DNA from: Candolleomyces eurysporus
Taxonomy: Eukaryota > Basidiomycota > Agaricomycetes > Agaricales > Psathyrellaceae
Reading direction: 5' to 3'
Assembly (NCBI GenBank): GCA_027579435.1
Contig: JANBPK010000980.1
Span: 1 to 41,636, forward strand
DNA length: 41,636 nt
Shown here: positions 30,430-41,312 of the stretch, one piece after another
Layout of the letters: each line of letters opens with the position of its first letter
Numbering within the stretch: position 1 is the first letter of the stretch
The notes under the pieces: generated by a model
The model's database searches: none
Seen by the model: the letters and a program-made list of their open reading frames with translations, nothing else
Told to the model about the DNA's origin: nothing
Translations under genes and position numbers: made by a program

Positions 30430-31107
30430 TGCACCCTTTCTGTCGCATTAGAGTCCCAAACTGAGCCTGAAGCAGGGCCTCCTTTGTTGACCATCCTTCC
30501 ATCCCACACTCCCTCCGTTATCTCTCAATCCCAAACCAAGCCTGAAAGTTCACTTCCTCATTCAACCACCCTTCCGTCCTGCTCTCCCTCTGTGGTACCA
30601 GAGTCTCAAATCAAGCCCAAGAGCCCACCTCCCTTTCTTTCTGTCGCATTAGAGTCCCAAACTGAGCCCAAAGCAGGGCCTCCTTTGTCAACCATCATTC
30701 CATCCCATGCTCCCTCCATTATCTCTCGATCCCAAACTGAGCCTGAAAGTCCCCTTCCTTATTCAACCACCCTTCCATCCCATAGTCCCTCTGTGGCATC
30801 AGAGTCTCAAACTGAACCCAAGAGCCTGCCTCCCTTTCCAACAGCGACTCTCACTCCCTCATATGCCCCCTCAATCCTTCCTGAATCCCAAACTGACCCC
30901 AAATGTCCCCCCTGGTTCTCTGCCAATGATGCCACTGGGGTTGTCTCTGAAGGTCCAACATTGACCCCTTTAGGGTTGGTTGGTGACTGTTGCTTTGTCC
31001 AGCATTTAAACATTGAAATTCAAGCTCTGAAAAGGACCATCAAGATTCTCACTGCCAAACACATCAGTCTTGTTGCACTTAGAGCATCGGTCTTGCAGAG
31101 GGAATAG
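30430..31107 (+). CDS. Pro/Ser/Thr-rich repeat protein with C-terminal coiled coil (unknown)
   Basis: An open frame of about 226 codons. It consists of repeats of a motif like SQTEPKxxPP followed by STTLPSHxPSV. Three such units make a higher-order block of 67 residues that occurs twice. After the repeats comes a short linker (GPTLTPLGLVGDCCFVQHL) and a probable coiled coil of about 35 residues (EIQALKRTIKIL, LVALRASVLQRE) before the stop. It is likely the last exon of the gene starting upstream. No catalytic domain is visible; a host-derived gene or an accessory ORF of the neighbouring Plavaka element are both possible. Confidence 0.5.
   Translation, partial: CTLSVALESQTEPEAGPPLLTILPSHTPSVISQSQTKPESSLPHSTTLPSCSPSVVPESQIKPKSPPPFLSVALESQTEPKAGPPLSTIIPSHAPSIISRSQTEPESPLPYSTTLPSHSPSVASESQTEPKSLPPFPTATLTPSYAPSILPESQTDPKCPPWFSANDATGVVSEGPTLTPLGLVGDCCFVQHLNIEIQALKRTIKILTAKHISLVALRASVLQRE
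30441..30842 (+). repeat. 201-bp tandem repeat, two units
   Basis: The word TGTCGCATTAGAGTCCCAAA begins at 30441 and again at 30642, a period of 201 bases or 67 codons. The second unit diverges by scattered substitutions that keep the frame. Confidence 0.85.
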
Positions 31108-31352
31108 CTAGTGTAGCCAAACTGTAGAATTAATAGTATTGTATCAAGTGTGCCAAAAAAAATTATACTGTATCTCTCAAGTTTGTAATAGATTCATTTG
31201 ACAGACATTCAGGTTTGCTGTCATTGTGGTACAACCAGGCTGGGGGACCAGGTGGCTGTGCATCAACCGCTGGCCAACGTTGAACCAAAGCTTCTGTTCT
31301 TCTCCCTCCTGGTCTTGCAATTGTATCATTTTTTGCATGCTCATTTTCTATT

Positions 31353-34300
31353 ATGCCTGCAATCCAGAGCAAGCACAAAACCAATGATCCACCAAAAGCA
31401 GGGCAGCCAGCCTCCAAGTTGAAAATGCCCAAGCAAACCAAGGCAACATCCAAAGGACCCATTTACTGTCCCTGCTGTGATAAATTTGTTCACCGCCAGA
31501 CTGCTTGGCATTATTCAAAGGGGCAAAATGTTTCTATATGCACACAGGCTGCTTATACCACATGTTATATCATCAATGCATCGAAGCACACACTGCAAAA
31601 CCTCTTGGCCAAAGTCACAATGCCTTCAGTCTCTCCTGTCTCCCATGCTTCCTCTTTTTTTGAGTCAGGCTCCCAGTCAACAGGTCAGAGCAGCCTCAAG
31701 TCCAAAATTATCTGCGGTATCTCTCAGCTTCTCTCCCCCCAAGGGTCACCCATTGTATATGATGATACTGGGTTTGGACCCAAAGCAAATACATCTCAAG
31801 CAGCTGTTGAGGCAGATTCCAATTCCTCTCCCTCTCCTCCCAAAGCAGGAGCTGATATAGGGAGTGATAATGGTTCAGTGTCTCCAGCCAGCCTAACTGT
31901 TGAAGAATGGTCACATCAGCATAGGACAACCATTGAAGAGGTCAAAGACAATGATCAGGCTTCTGAAGCTGGGAGTAGGAGCAGTGACAATGGGGATTGG
32001 GGGTTTGAGGGCTGAAATATGGGGGCAGATGAAGCATGGACACCTGAATATTGTATGAGGAAGCAGTTTGAGCGCTCTGTTAGCAATCTTGGTGCGTTTT
32101 TGCAATAAAAATGCTGATTCCATTAGTGACACTTTTTGAACATCCAGAGGGCTTTCTGTCAGACAAAGACCTTGCTTTACTTTGTGCTTTTGCTCTCAAA
32201 ATTGAAGACAACCTTTCAGATGCCACCTTTGACAAATTTCACTACACATTTCCTGAAAGCAACCTTGGAACTTACAAGGTGGCAAAAGCACAGATCCAGT
32301 TCCTCACCAGCTTTAAGCCGGTCACATATGGCTGCTGCCCCAACTCCTGCATGGCCTATACTGGCCCAGACTACTCAGCTCTTGAGTCCTGTCTGTCTTG
32401 TGGGACAAGCCATTACAACTCCCAAAAACAGGCCCACAAACACTACACTTATATCCCACTGATTCCCCGACTTCAAGCATATTTCCAAAACCCAAAGCTC
32501 AATGAGGAGATGCAGTATCGGCATAAATTTGAGACCATGGATCACTCAGCCAATGGAGATGATCCAATTGAAGATGTCTTTGATCCAGCCAACTACAAGT
32601 CGCTCAAAGGAACATTTGTCAACATTGATGGAAAACAGTATGCACATACCTTTTTCAACAATCCAAGGGATATTGCTCTTGGGCTTTCTACTGATGGATT
32701 CTGCCCTTTCAAACAAAGAAAAAAGACCTGCTGGCCTATCATCCTTTTCAACTATAACCTCTCCCCCGACATTTGATTTGCTATGCACTGAATTCTTTGC
32801 GTCAGGGTGATTCCTGGGCTCAAAAAACCCAAGGACTTGGATTCATTTTTGTACCCGCTGGTTCAAGAGCTACTCCAGCTCTCCATTGAAGTTACCACCT
32901 TCAACAGTCAAGCATCAGCCCTCTTCAAGCTATGAGCCTACCCAATCCTTGGATTTGGTAATTATCCCGCAATCTCAATGATCATGCAAATGAAGGGTCA
33001 TAACAGCATCTTTCCCTGTCGGATGTGCCTCATTGACGGTTTACATGTTCCAAATCACCATGGAACCACCCACTACATTCCATTACACTGCAGTCAGCAC
33101 CCAAATGTCATTGATGGAACTACACAGCGAGGGATTGCCCAGTGCAACCTGGCCAATCTTCCAGTGTGCTCACCCACCCAGTTTATAACACACACTCGTC
33201 TTGTTCAGTTTGCAAGCAGTAATCAAGAGGCAGAGGAGCTGGGAAAAGCATGTGGTATCAAGGAATTCCCCTTCTTTCTTGTATTCCATCTTTGTTTTTT
33301 CCAACTTCCTTTCCCTTTGATTTCATGCATCTTGCTTATGAGAATTTTGTCAAGAATCTTGTGTACCTATGGACCAGAACCTTCAAGGATCTCAACCACA
33401 GCGGTGAGGATTATGTTCTATCAGGATTGGTCTGGGAAGCCATTGGAGAAGCAACAGCATGCTCTGGCTCAACAATTCCTGGTGCCTATGGTGCTTGTTC
33501 TCAGAATGTAGCCGATGATGCGACAGCCTGCACTGCTGACTCTTGGTCATTCTGGGCACTTTACCTGGGGCCAATTCTTCTTCAGGGTTGCTTCTCTAAT
33601 CTGGACCACTACAATCATTTCATCCAGCTTGTCCAGCTTCTCAACCTCTGTCTTCAATTTTCCATTACTCGTGATGAAATTCAAAAGCTCAGAGTTGGAT
33701 TTCAGGACTGGGTTGTTGAATACAAAAGGTATGTCAATTATATCTTAAACTTCATGCATTAGCTGAGAATTGAACAATGAATGTAGGCTTTACTATTGTC
33801 ATGACCCTGAGCGCATTGCCCTATTTCCTGTGACAATACATGCACTACTTCATATTGCTGATGGCATCAAAGCATGCGGCCCAGTCTGGACATACTGGGC
33901 CTTTCCAATGGAGCATTATTGTGGCTTCTTAGGACAATGTATCAAAAGTCGGAGGTTTCCCTTTGCAAATCTGGATGCATACTGTGTTGCGATGGCACAG
34001 CTCGACCAGATCAAAAGCCAGTATGGCATGCATGAGGCACTTGCGCTGAGGGCTCCCAAGTCTGCCAATGTCTGCTTGGATGGTGGTGCTCTATGCTCTG
34101 ATTGTACGTTTACTCACTCTAATTAAGCTTCTTTTTCTAACAAGCTCTTGTTAAATAGATGAAGGCTATGCACTCCTCAAGCCTTGCCACAAAGATGTGT
34201 CATTGAAACCAGCAATGCGCAATAAGATTGTTGTGGCACCAGCCACTTGGTTCAACACTAATGCACAGACAATCTTAAAATTCTTCCATGAAGACTCTAT

Positions 34301-34805
34301 TGAAATTTTTGGCCAACTTTGCCAGACATTCTCAGAGGCTGGAGAGACAATTGTTGCAGCAGGTGTTGTGTCTTATGTCCAAGTAAGTCCACAATATCAT
34401 TAACTTGAGAGGTTTGATTAATTACTCTTTCAGTACGAGCTCTTGGTTGACAGAAATGCAGTGTATTGGAACAGGCCTGTTGATCTTCAGCTGACGACCT
34501 GCTTTGGTCAGCTCTTTCAGATCTTCCTCATTCAGCTTCCTGCTGCCCCCACTTTTGGCATTTCTGCTCCAACAGCCATCCTATTAGCTTCCATTCACAA
34601 GTGTGATGTTGAGCTTGAAGACCAAGATCTTGACTTTCACTACTACTTGAATATTTCCCATCTTGATTTGGTGGATATTACATGCATCAAGGCACTTGTT
34701 GGACACATTGCTTGGGATGGATGGTGGGCAATCATTGATAGAAGTGGAAAATTATCTAGAGGGCATTTTGAGGATGTAGATGAAGAGGATACTCATGAAG
34801 ATTAA
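31353..34805 (+). pseudogene. Plavaka-type (Tnp2-like, CMC) transposase 1
   Basis: This is a long transposase gene with introns. The N-terminus has a Cys/His element (YCPCCDKFVHRQTAWHY) and a Ser-rich acidic linker. Introns lie at 32092-32147, 33729-33786, 34104-34158 and 34383-34433; joining across them keeps the frame. Family landmarks are CCPNSCMAY, CLSCGTSHYN, DIALGLSTDGFCPFK, KTCWPIILFNYNL, SFLYPLVQELLQL, MIMQMKGHNSIFPCRMC, FPFDFMHLAYENFVKNLVYL, VTIHALLHIADGI and YWAFPMEHYCGFL. In-frame TGAs lie at 32013, 32774, 32789 and 32933, and a one-base shift near 33258. The exons are otherwise long and readable, so inactivation may be moderate in age. Confidence 0.87.
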
Positions 34806-35293
34806 TATATTTCTTGCCAGCTTTCTGATAGGTTGACCTACATCTGAGTAATGACTAATAACCAGACCAAATAAATCACCAAAACAGTGAACAGGTGATC
34901 GTCAACCACATCCATTTTTCTTGCCTCCCATATCCTGCTGTACACCGAGTCTAGCCACTATGTGCCAACCCGCCTTTGTTGCTGGGGTTTCCAGCACCCA
35001 GAAAGCTCAATGGCCACCTCCAAACCAGTCAACACCTCCAAAGCCAACCGCTCTCCCACAGTTGTCCACTCAGATGGCAGTGGGCACTACTTCATCACAG
35101 GCCAAGGGAAAGGGTAAGGCTCACACTGCAGCCCAGAGCAGTGTCTCCAAGCCGGGTGAGTGGGTGATGGACTCAATTTGCTTGGTGCTGACATTCTGTT
35201 GCTACAGGGTCAGTGGCAAAAGTGAAGAANCCCCCCCACCCACAAGGACAAGAATGTTTTTGCTGTTAGTAAGAACACTTCTCCAGCAAGCAG
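34806..35293 (+). other. Stretch downstream of transposase 1, with a Pro/Thr-rich frame
   Basis: A plus frame (34921-35301) reads as a low-complexity peptide with PPPNQSTPPKPTALPQ and KGKGKAHTAAQSSVSKP. It has a possible GTGAGT donor at 35156 and an N at 35230. It could be the first exon of an element accessory gene cut by repeat S. I cannot assign it. Confidence 0.3.
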
Positions 35294-35960
35294 TGATGTG
35301 AAGGTAGTGAACTAGGGTGCTCTAACAACAAAACTATAGAACTATGACACACACACAACCACAACAACACAACACACCAAATACCTTTGTGAAGATAAAT
35401 GTGGGCAAGGGGGTATAGGTAAAAGCTCCAAGTCAAGTTGACAGAGGCTTCTAGAACTCTTCTTGTACAATCGCAAGTTCGAGGGGGAGCTAAGGCTCAA
35501 CCAGCAACAATAGAAATGCTTTGCAAAGTGACTTTGCTAACACATGGTAAAGTTTGAGATACCGATGGATAACTTTGCAAACAGAGGGAACCAGCCTCAA
35601 GCAACTTGAATGCAAGAACAATTACATAAAATGAAAGTGACACAACTCTGATTGACTTCATGAACTTAAACACTCTTTTCTTGATAACAGACAGCTCTCG
35701 TAGATTTCTGGGAACACGGTCCTGACGCAAAATACAAATGCTAGCTACCCACTAATGCTATAATAGATAAAACAGAGATGTATATATATGTGATTATTGT
35801 TTGGCAAACAGGCAAAGAAACAAACAGATAACAGAGACAGAAAGAGATAAGAAACACAATTACATGAGGGTATCAAAAGCCGAGAGTTGAGTCTCAAACT
35901 TTAGAACGCAGCCCAGGCTCTTTGTGAACCTGTTCTGGATGCAGCTGTTATCAAGTCCGC
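35294..35960 (+). repeat. Repeat S, copy 2
   Basis: It matches 24436-25122 in the same orientation and order: TGATGTG start, AC-rich block, CAATCGCAAGTTCGAGGG at about 35469, GGAGCTAAGGCTCAACCAG, GCTCTCGTAGATT, GACGCAAAATACAA, CATGAGGGTATC. It is not followed by repeat R, unlike copy 1. Confidence 0.65.
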
Positions 35961-36864
35961 ATGGATATCCACCAAAGATTGCTCCTGGAGAGCGCTCTTC
36001 TGTTTGCAAACCCAATCCAATGAATTGATCTGAGCTTTGGGTGCTTGGCTCCACCAAGCTACACTGCTTCACTATTCTGCTGACTCTTTCATTCTCTTTG
36101 CTGTGGACAGGCTGACTGAGCTTTGGGTTGATGACCACATCCCTGCACTCTGATGAGTCAAGATGCGTGTAGCACCAGCTTTGCCTTTATTCCCTTTCAC
36201 TCATGCTGTTGCTTACAGTTGAAGAGATCCCGGAATGATGAAGACTCTTGGCACACCCAACATACAATTTGCATGACCCTCACATGTGTAGTTATCTTTC
36301 CCATTTAAATAATGCCAATTTTCCTCCCTGCAATACCCTGACTTATCTATCACATCAGGCCTCAACTCCATCTCAGTATACACTCCTCCTTGCATTTGAA
36401 CATGGCCTGTCTAGTTCCTGTGCATTTTTCTATATATGGACTGGATCTGTTGCCTGCATCTGTGTTTCATTTTTATCTTTTCTTTTCCACTTCTCAGCTC
36501 CTTCTTCCTGTGTCAGCCTCTTTTTGTTCTGGATGTGTTTCCTTTATTGTATTGTGTTCCATCATCCAAGTTGTCTGTATTCTGACTGTTTGAGTCATCT
36601 ATTCATGTATCGGCCTATGCCCAATAAACACCACACCGTTCTGGAAACACAACAAGCATCATGTCCATGCACAACCAGTGTTGCTTATAACCGAGTTTGA
36701 GACTACCTGCCTCTCTGGGGCTTCCTTGGAAGGAATTCAAATTCACCAGCTTTGACTTTGATCATTCAAGATTTGGGTAAATAGTATAGGTTCTGAACTC
36801 CCAAACAAGTGGAAGAGTTGATGACCTTGTAAACTTACCTAGCAGCGAGCTAGTGGAATGTCAC
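35961..36864. other. No gene recognised
   Basis: This is a pyrimidine-rich stretch with a TATATATGG word near 36433 and AATAAACA near 36625. The longest plus frame (36248-36700) is very rich in Ser, Cys and Phe and looks like chance translation of T/C-rich DNA. Promoter- or LTR-like sequence linked to repeat S is possible. Confidence 0.35.
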
Positions 36865-37441
36865 CTAACCAATGCCTCCCAACTCAACCAGTGTCATCAA
36901 AGCATACCAATTGATTATCCCAAGACTAAAGAAGATGAAGCAAAAATAAGAGAATAAGAAAAAAGAAAACGAGTGTTTGATGCCAACGTAGACAAAGCAA
37001 GCATGTACATACGTGTGGAAGAGCGTGCATAGTAAAAAAGAAAAAATCCAACAAAAAACAGTCATGAAAGAAAAGAAGCCCCGCATTAAATCGCCCATGG
37101 ACCCGCCCACAAGCTGTACGACTCTCTCTGTCCTNCCCCCTCCACCGCCACCTGCGCCTCCGCTGCTATCATAGTAGTTTTGGGGCGGTTGGAGGTGCTG
37201 CTGGTTTGACCACACAGACTGAGGTTGTTGAGGTTGTAACGACNGGGGGTATAGGCTGCTGGTGGTTATACGCCAGCTGTTGGGTTTGCGGAGGATATGT
37301 TCGCGCTTGCAGCTGTAGCTGTTGTGGGTGATACGCCTGCTGCTGCTATCGCGGTGGTGATGGTGGATACCCCTGCTGCCGCTGTTGTTGCGGAGGGTAC
37401 AAATTCTGCTGCCTATCGTCCTCCACACCGCCATACGCACT
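36865..37441 (-). CDS. Gln/Pro-rich C-terminal coding fragment (unknown)
   Basis: The minus strand encodes low-complexity protein with NLYPPQQQRQQGYPPSPP, then a TAG at about 37347 where a Gln would fit, then YHPQQLQLQARTYPPQTQQL and, in another frame after the N at 37244, SLQPQQPQSVWSNQQHLQPP and YYDSSGGAGGGGG (N at 37135). It is followed by TERVVQLVGGSMGDLMRGFF and a hydrophobic tail to 36865. Treating the N at 37244 as an extra base joins the frames. It resembles the C-terminus of a host protein with a disordered tail. The 5' part and function are unknown. Confidence 0.45.
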
Positions 37442-38271
37442 CTGATAATACCCTAACACTAGGGGCATTATACCCAGGCTCCGCTAAAGAATTTGATGAA
37501 TACTTTGTAATAAAATTATTAATAATATTCCCGGCTGATTTTGTGAAGACTTTGTGGGAACATTTCCTGAAAGTAATCTACAATCACTAACAGAATCTGC
37601 CTCGAGGAAGAGACTTTCAACAATTCTTCAATCACACGTATTCTCAAAGTTGCCATGACGTTTGTGTCACGCATTTTAATCTCCGATTTGGCGATTCAAT
37701 TGAACGATAAGCAGTTTTTCTCGACGGTAGGAACTTCTATTCACACCTCGAATGGAGGGAAGGCCGCTTACAATCCAGCTGTTCACTCACAGAGGGATCT
37801 ATGATTTGGAGCTGGATGGCCTAAACTACAACGTATGTAAGTCAAAGCTATCACCTCTAGATATCCTCCTACTGATCGTTCAATCTAGCTTCAAAATACT
37901 GATTTCGTTGGCAGGAAGGTCACCCAGCCCTGGAGGCGTGAAGGCAAGTCTATCCATTCATTCCTCCAATGCTGACGCTCCCCAGCCGCGCTACCGATCC
38001 TGATGCTGAGACGAAACCCAACTCAGCTGACCCCTCTCAGCTTCCGGACTTGTTGGAGACCGTTGCATTTTGNCAGGTTGTTTTGCTGTGAGATGGATTT
38101 ACTCTGGACTGCTCGAGGGTCGTCCGATGACTACTTTCATGACTTGGACAAGGATTATGATGTCGATGAAACGGTTTACGCTGCGGCAACGACTCTGGGA
38201 AGCATTTGACAGTGTGAAATAGACCTCGCCACACGTATTGTCGACTCTTCTGTTGACGGGTCCTTGCCAGC
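37442..38271 (+). other. Possible decayed or spliced coding pieces, unassigned
   Basis: Readable plus-strand pieces are TRILKVAMTFVSRILISDLA with QLNDKQFFSTVGTSIHTSNG (about 37600-37790), DPDAETKPNSADPSQLPDLL (about 38000-38070, N at 38073) and an acidic YFHDLDKDYDVDETVYAAAT (38130-38200). Plausible short introns could connect them, but I could not fix the splice sites. They may be upstream exons of the gene at 38272-38922. Confidence 0.3.
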
Positions 38272-38922
38272 ATGGCCCTCTCGTGCAGTCGCATGCTTTG
38301 TGTTGACCAACTTCAGTCTCATTTGATGCGGCATAATCAATCCAGAAGGGTACGTTGTGTAATCATTTTTCTCTGTTCTGGGCTTCTCAGTCTATGTCCC
38401 TCTAGCTGGTTTGATGCCAAAGGTTTGACAAGAACTCTTCTCAAGTTGTGGCAAAAACTCTGTGGGATTCCGTTAGAACATCTATTGCATGGCTATTGCA
38501 GCTGCGCCCTTGGTTCTACCATGGAGACATCTCCTATGAGTCTCTGAAAAGCAGGAATTCTATTAGCATGCCTGCCTCCTGTTGAGAGGGAGACCACATC
38601 TTCCGTCATTGCTTCCTTTGGCCGCTTCTCAATGCCTGCAGATGCAATTGCTCAAGTTGCTATCGAAAAAGTGGAGGATATCTTCCGTATGAACGAAGTG
38701 TGTACCGATTCCTTTGAGGACGCGAGGTACAATTACCATTCCTGTTTTGGTTCCCCTTCTCACTAACTGCAACCCACTATTATACATAGAACCTTGGGCA
38801 GCATTCTTCATTCTGATACAACCTCCGAATCTCGTTTTCAAGTTGAGTCGTATTCAAGACAAACGTCCATTTTGGCCATGAAGGCACTACTGGAATCTGC
38901 AGGCCATGATATGACTCTTTGA
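38272..38922 (+). CDS. Unknown spliced gene, 3' part
   Basis: I do not recognise this gene. A plus frame can be followed through LTRTLLKLWQKLCGIPLEHL, a TGA at 38545, then GILLACLPPVERETTSSVIA and SMPADAIAQVAIEKVEDIFR. At 38727 a GTACAA donor and at 38789 a TACATAG acceptor bound a 63-bp intron. Joining restores an AGA codon and continues with TLGSILHSDTTSESRFQVES and SILAMKALLESAGHDMTL before TGA at 38920. An intron may also lie near 38349-38404. The sequence is CpG-rich and not repetitive in this window, which suits a host gene or a young element gene. Confidence 0.45.
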
Positions 38923-39280
38923 TCATCTACACTCACCTTCCCTGTATCTCCCTTTGCCTCAGCCGACGTGTCACATGATTCGTCTAGGGCTTCTAGTCCA
39001 ACAAGCAATAGTTCAGCAAGCCAGATCGAGTTCACCACAAGAAGGCATGGTTCCCTGGATAGCATAAACTCCGCTACTCTCATCGATCCCCCTACACCTG
39101 AGCTGGCCAGTTCCTCCGGTCCTGAAGTCGAGTCGAGTTCATATATGACTAGGCAAAGTTAAGTCCCAGCTCAGCATCCTCTGGATGAGATTGAGGGAAA
39201 GGGTAAGCAACCAGCAACAAATGTCAATTTCAAGATATTAATTAGCTGGATAGGCCTTAAGCTTTGTTCTCAAGTCATTT
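38923..39280 (+). other. Ser-rich open frame and spacer
   Basis: The frame 38968-39162 encodes a Ser/Thr-rich peptide with SHDSSRASSPTSNSSASQIE and LIDPPTPELASSSGPEVESS, of disordered type. The following bases have a GTAAGC word near 39202. It may be a linker exon of a neighbouring gene. Confidence 0.3.
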
Positions 39281-39763
39281 TTGCTGACCTGGTGGATGTT
39301 TATAATTCTCATTGTGGTTTCCACCTATGCTACCTTTTGTGCCAAAAATCCTTACTGCCTCTCATGTATCCGATGTAAAAAAAAGGGTTGTCATCATATT
39401 CAATTTCTGTTATCAGCTCTGCAGATGGTACTGACTGCGTGCAGGATTGTGCCAAGCCCTTTCTTCGTGTTTGGATCCCAAGGAAACCAAACATTGCCTC
39501 TTTTAGCGGCGGCTCAACATTCGAAAGATGTGGACCTTGTATGGCGTATTCGTAGTATGAGGTTGATCCCTTTCAAATACCAACCTGTGTTTCATGAAGT
39601 CTCTCATGATCAATGCCTCCTTTGCGTGGAAACCAACCTATCAGTAGGAAGAAGAATTCTTCAAAGAAACCCCAACACAGACAGATACGCTGCCGCTGCC
39701 GATCTCATTGTACCACGTTCAACTCTTCTACTGCGCAATATGAAGGCCATGGTCAACTCGTGA
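39281..39763 (+). CDS. Unknown open frame upstream of transposase 2
   Basis: An open frame of 160 codons. Its first part includes a hydrophobic stretch (MFIILIVVSTYATFCA) and a Cys/Lys cluster (CLSCIRCKKKGCHH). The later part contains VDLVWRIRSMRLIPFKYQP and DQCLLCVETNLSVGRRILQ. It overlaps the start of the transposase 2 frame in another phase, so only part can be real; alternative phases around 39300-39560 are also protein-like. An intron acceptor near 39415 (TTATCAG) is possible. Confidence 0.25.
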   Translation: MLTWWMFIILIVVSTYATFCAKNPYCLSCIRCKKKGCHHIQFLLSALQMVLTACRIVPSPFFVFGSQGNQTLPLLAAAQHSKDVDLVWRIRSMRLIPFKYQPVFHEVSHDQCLLCVETNLSVGRRILQRNPNTDRYAAAADLIVPRSTLLLRNMKAMVNS

Positions 39764-41312
39764 GCTCTTCTACCCTTCTAAGGCACAGACAAGATGATCG
39801 TATTTCAAATCTCCTCTCAAACCTGCAGCCCTCGAGCAACTCTCCTCGCTCCACCCAGTCTACCAAGAATGGCAACTGCCAGTGGCTGCAGTTGGTTAAA
39901 ACAGACCTCGAACATATTTCTGCCCTTCCAGCTACCTCTCTAGATCACCCGCTGCAATTCGTGAACAAGCCCATTGACTCTGGCCCATTCGACTTCTCCC
40001 TGGCCGATCCGCAGTCTTATCGTCTACGTGGGCCAAATACAGGACTCTATGCTCTACTTACCAACAAGCAGGGCAACATGGTGTACCTGCACAGGGAGAA
40101 TCGCCTTTTTGAACTCCATCATCTGTTGCAAACTTTGGAAGAGCAAACAGAAGAAGTTGTACTCCTTCAAGATAAACTTCAAGAAGCCTTTCAAGATCAA
40201 GAGATCGAAAAGGAACAGCATTGGTCTTGCCAGCGTCAATTCAACACGATGGACGGGGTGCTTCTATATAATACGGGTAAGCCCTCTAGTCCTTTATCTT
40301 ACCTTTAAATCATGGACTAACATGGCTCAGAATGGTATTTCCGCATCTCATGAGTTGAACATCTGTCTTTCACAACGGCATGTCTCGTTTCCCTGGTGCT
40401 ATATAATATCTACTTCATATCTCGGAGAGCCACGCAAATCCAACTTGCTGGGCTCAAAGATATTTTGCATGCCCCAGATTCATCAATCAGCTCAGAGGCT
40501 TCCCAGTCACTCCCTCAAGACCCTCGAACATTGTCCGTTCGCTTCATCCTACCTACCTTTGCTGTCCGGCCTGCCACTCGCTCTACCCTTACGATCCAAC
40601 CATTCGGACAGAAAACGGAGGTTTCTGCTTGTTCAGAAGGTCTCCGAGCTCCAACGTCTGTGGCGAGTTGTTGTGGAAGGAACTTGATCGTGGACCGTAC
40701 GGGGTAGTACGTGCGCTGGTAAAGAAGTACTCTCACCAAGACTTGCGGTCATGGCTAGGGCGCCTTCTGTCTTGCCCAGGAATCGAAGATTTACTTCGAA
40801 GTCGCCAAACGGAACCGTGCAACGGCATTGTAGACGACATCTGGGAAGGTCGAGTCTTCAGGAATCTCAAGGACTCACCAGGAAACCCATTTTATCCTGG
40901 TCCTAAGTCAGAACTTCGGCTTATTTTCAGCCTATCCATCAATAGCTTCGACCCTTTCTCAGGCAAGGTGGCCAAGCAGAGCGCAGCTTCAACAGGGATT
41001 TGGATGGTCTTGCTTAACCTACCCCCAGAATTACGATATCAACCCGAAAATATTTACCTCGCTGGTGTAATACCCAGCCCTCACAAACCCTCGAATGACC
41101 AAATCAACCACTACACACAACTTGTCGTCAATGACCTCAAACCGTTTTGGAATCCCAGAGTTCGATTCTCCAGAACTTTCAACCACCCCCTCGGCTGCCT
41201 GACGAAAGCCATCATAATCCCTTTGGTCTGCGATCTCCTGGGTGCTTGTCAAGTTCCGAGGCCTATAAGGACTCGGGTACTTGTACCCTGGGGTTCTCAG
41301 TGCCAAGCCCGA
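39613..41312 (+). pseudogene. Plavaka-type (CMC) transposase 2, truncated
   Basis: The N-terminus has a Cys/His element (IRCRCRSHCTTFNS, GQLVSSSTLLRHRQDD) and a coiled coil (ELHHLLQTLEEQTEEVVLLQ). A GTAAGC donor lies at 40276. The next exon has ISRRATQIQLAGLKDILHAP and LPQDPRTL, then after a one-base shift near 40545 CCPACHSLYPYDPTIR and NVCGELLWKE. The transposase core follows: DIWEGRVFRNLKDSPGNPF, LRLIFSLSINSFDPFSGK, WMVLLNLPPELRYQPENIYL, LAGVIPSPHKPSNDQINHYT and IIIPLVCDLLGACQ. At 41313 it is cut by repeat R, so the C-terminal half is missing. Its sequence differs clearly from transposase 1 and is CpG-rich, suggesting a more recent arrival or a less methylated locus. Confidence 0.8.

Noticed and set aside
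31100..31360. Terminal inverted repeat of Plavaka element 1
   Set aside because: I looked for CACT-type ends before 31353 and after 34805 and found no convincing inverted pair, so element boundaries are not reported.
36248..36700. 150-codon plus frame with hydrophobic stretches, possible membrane protein
   Set aside because: Composition follows T/C-rich DNA, with no start context, intron or homology that I recognise.
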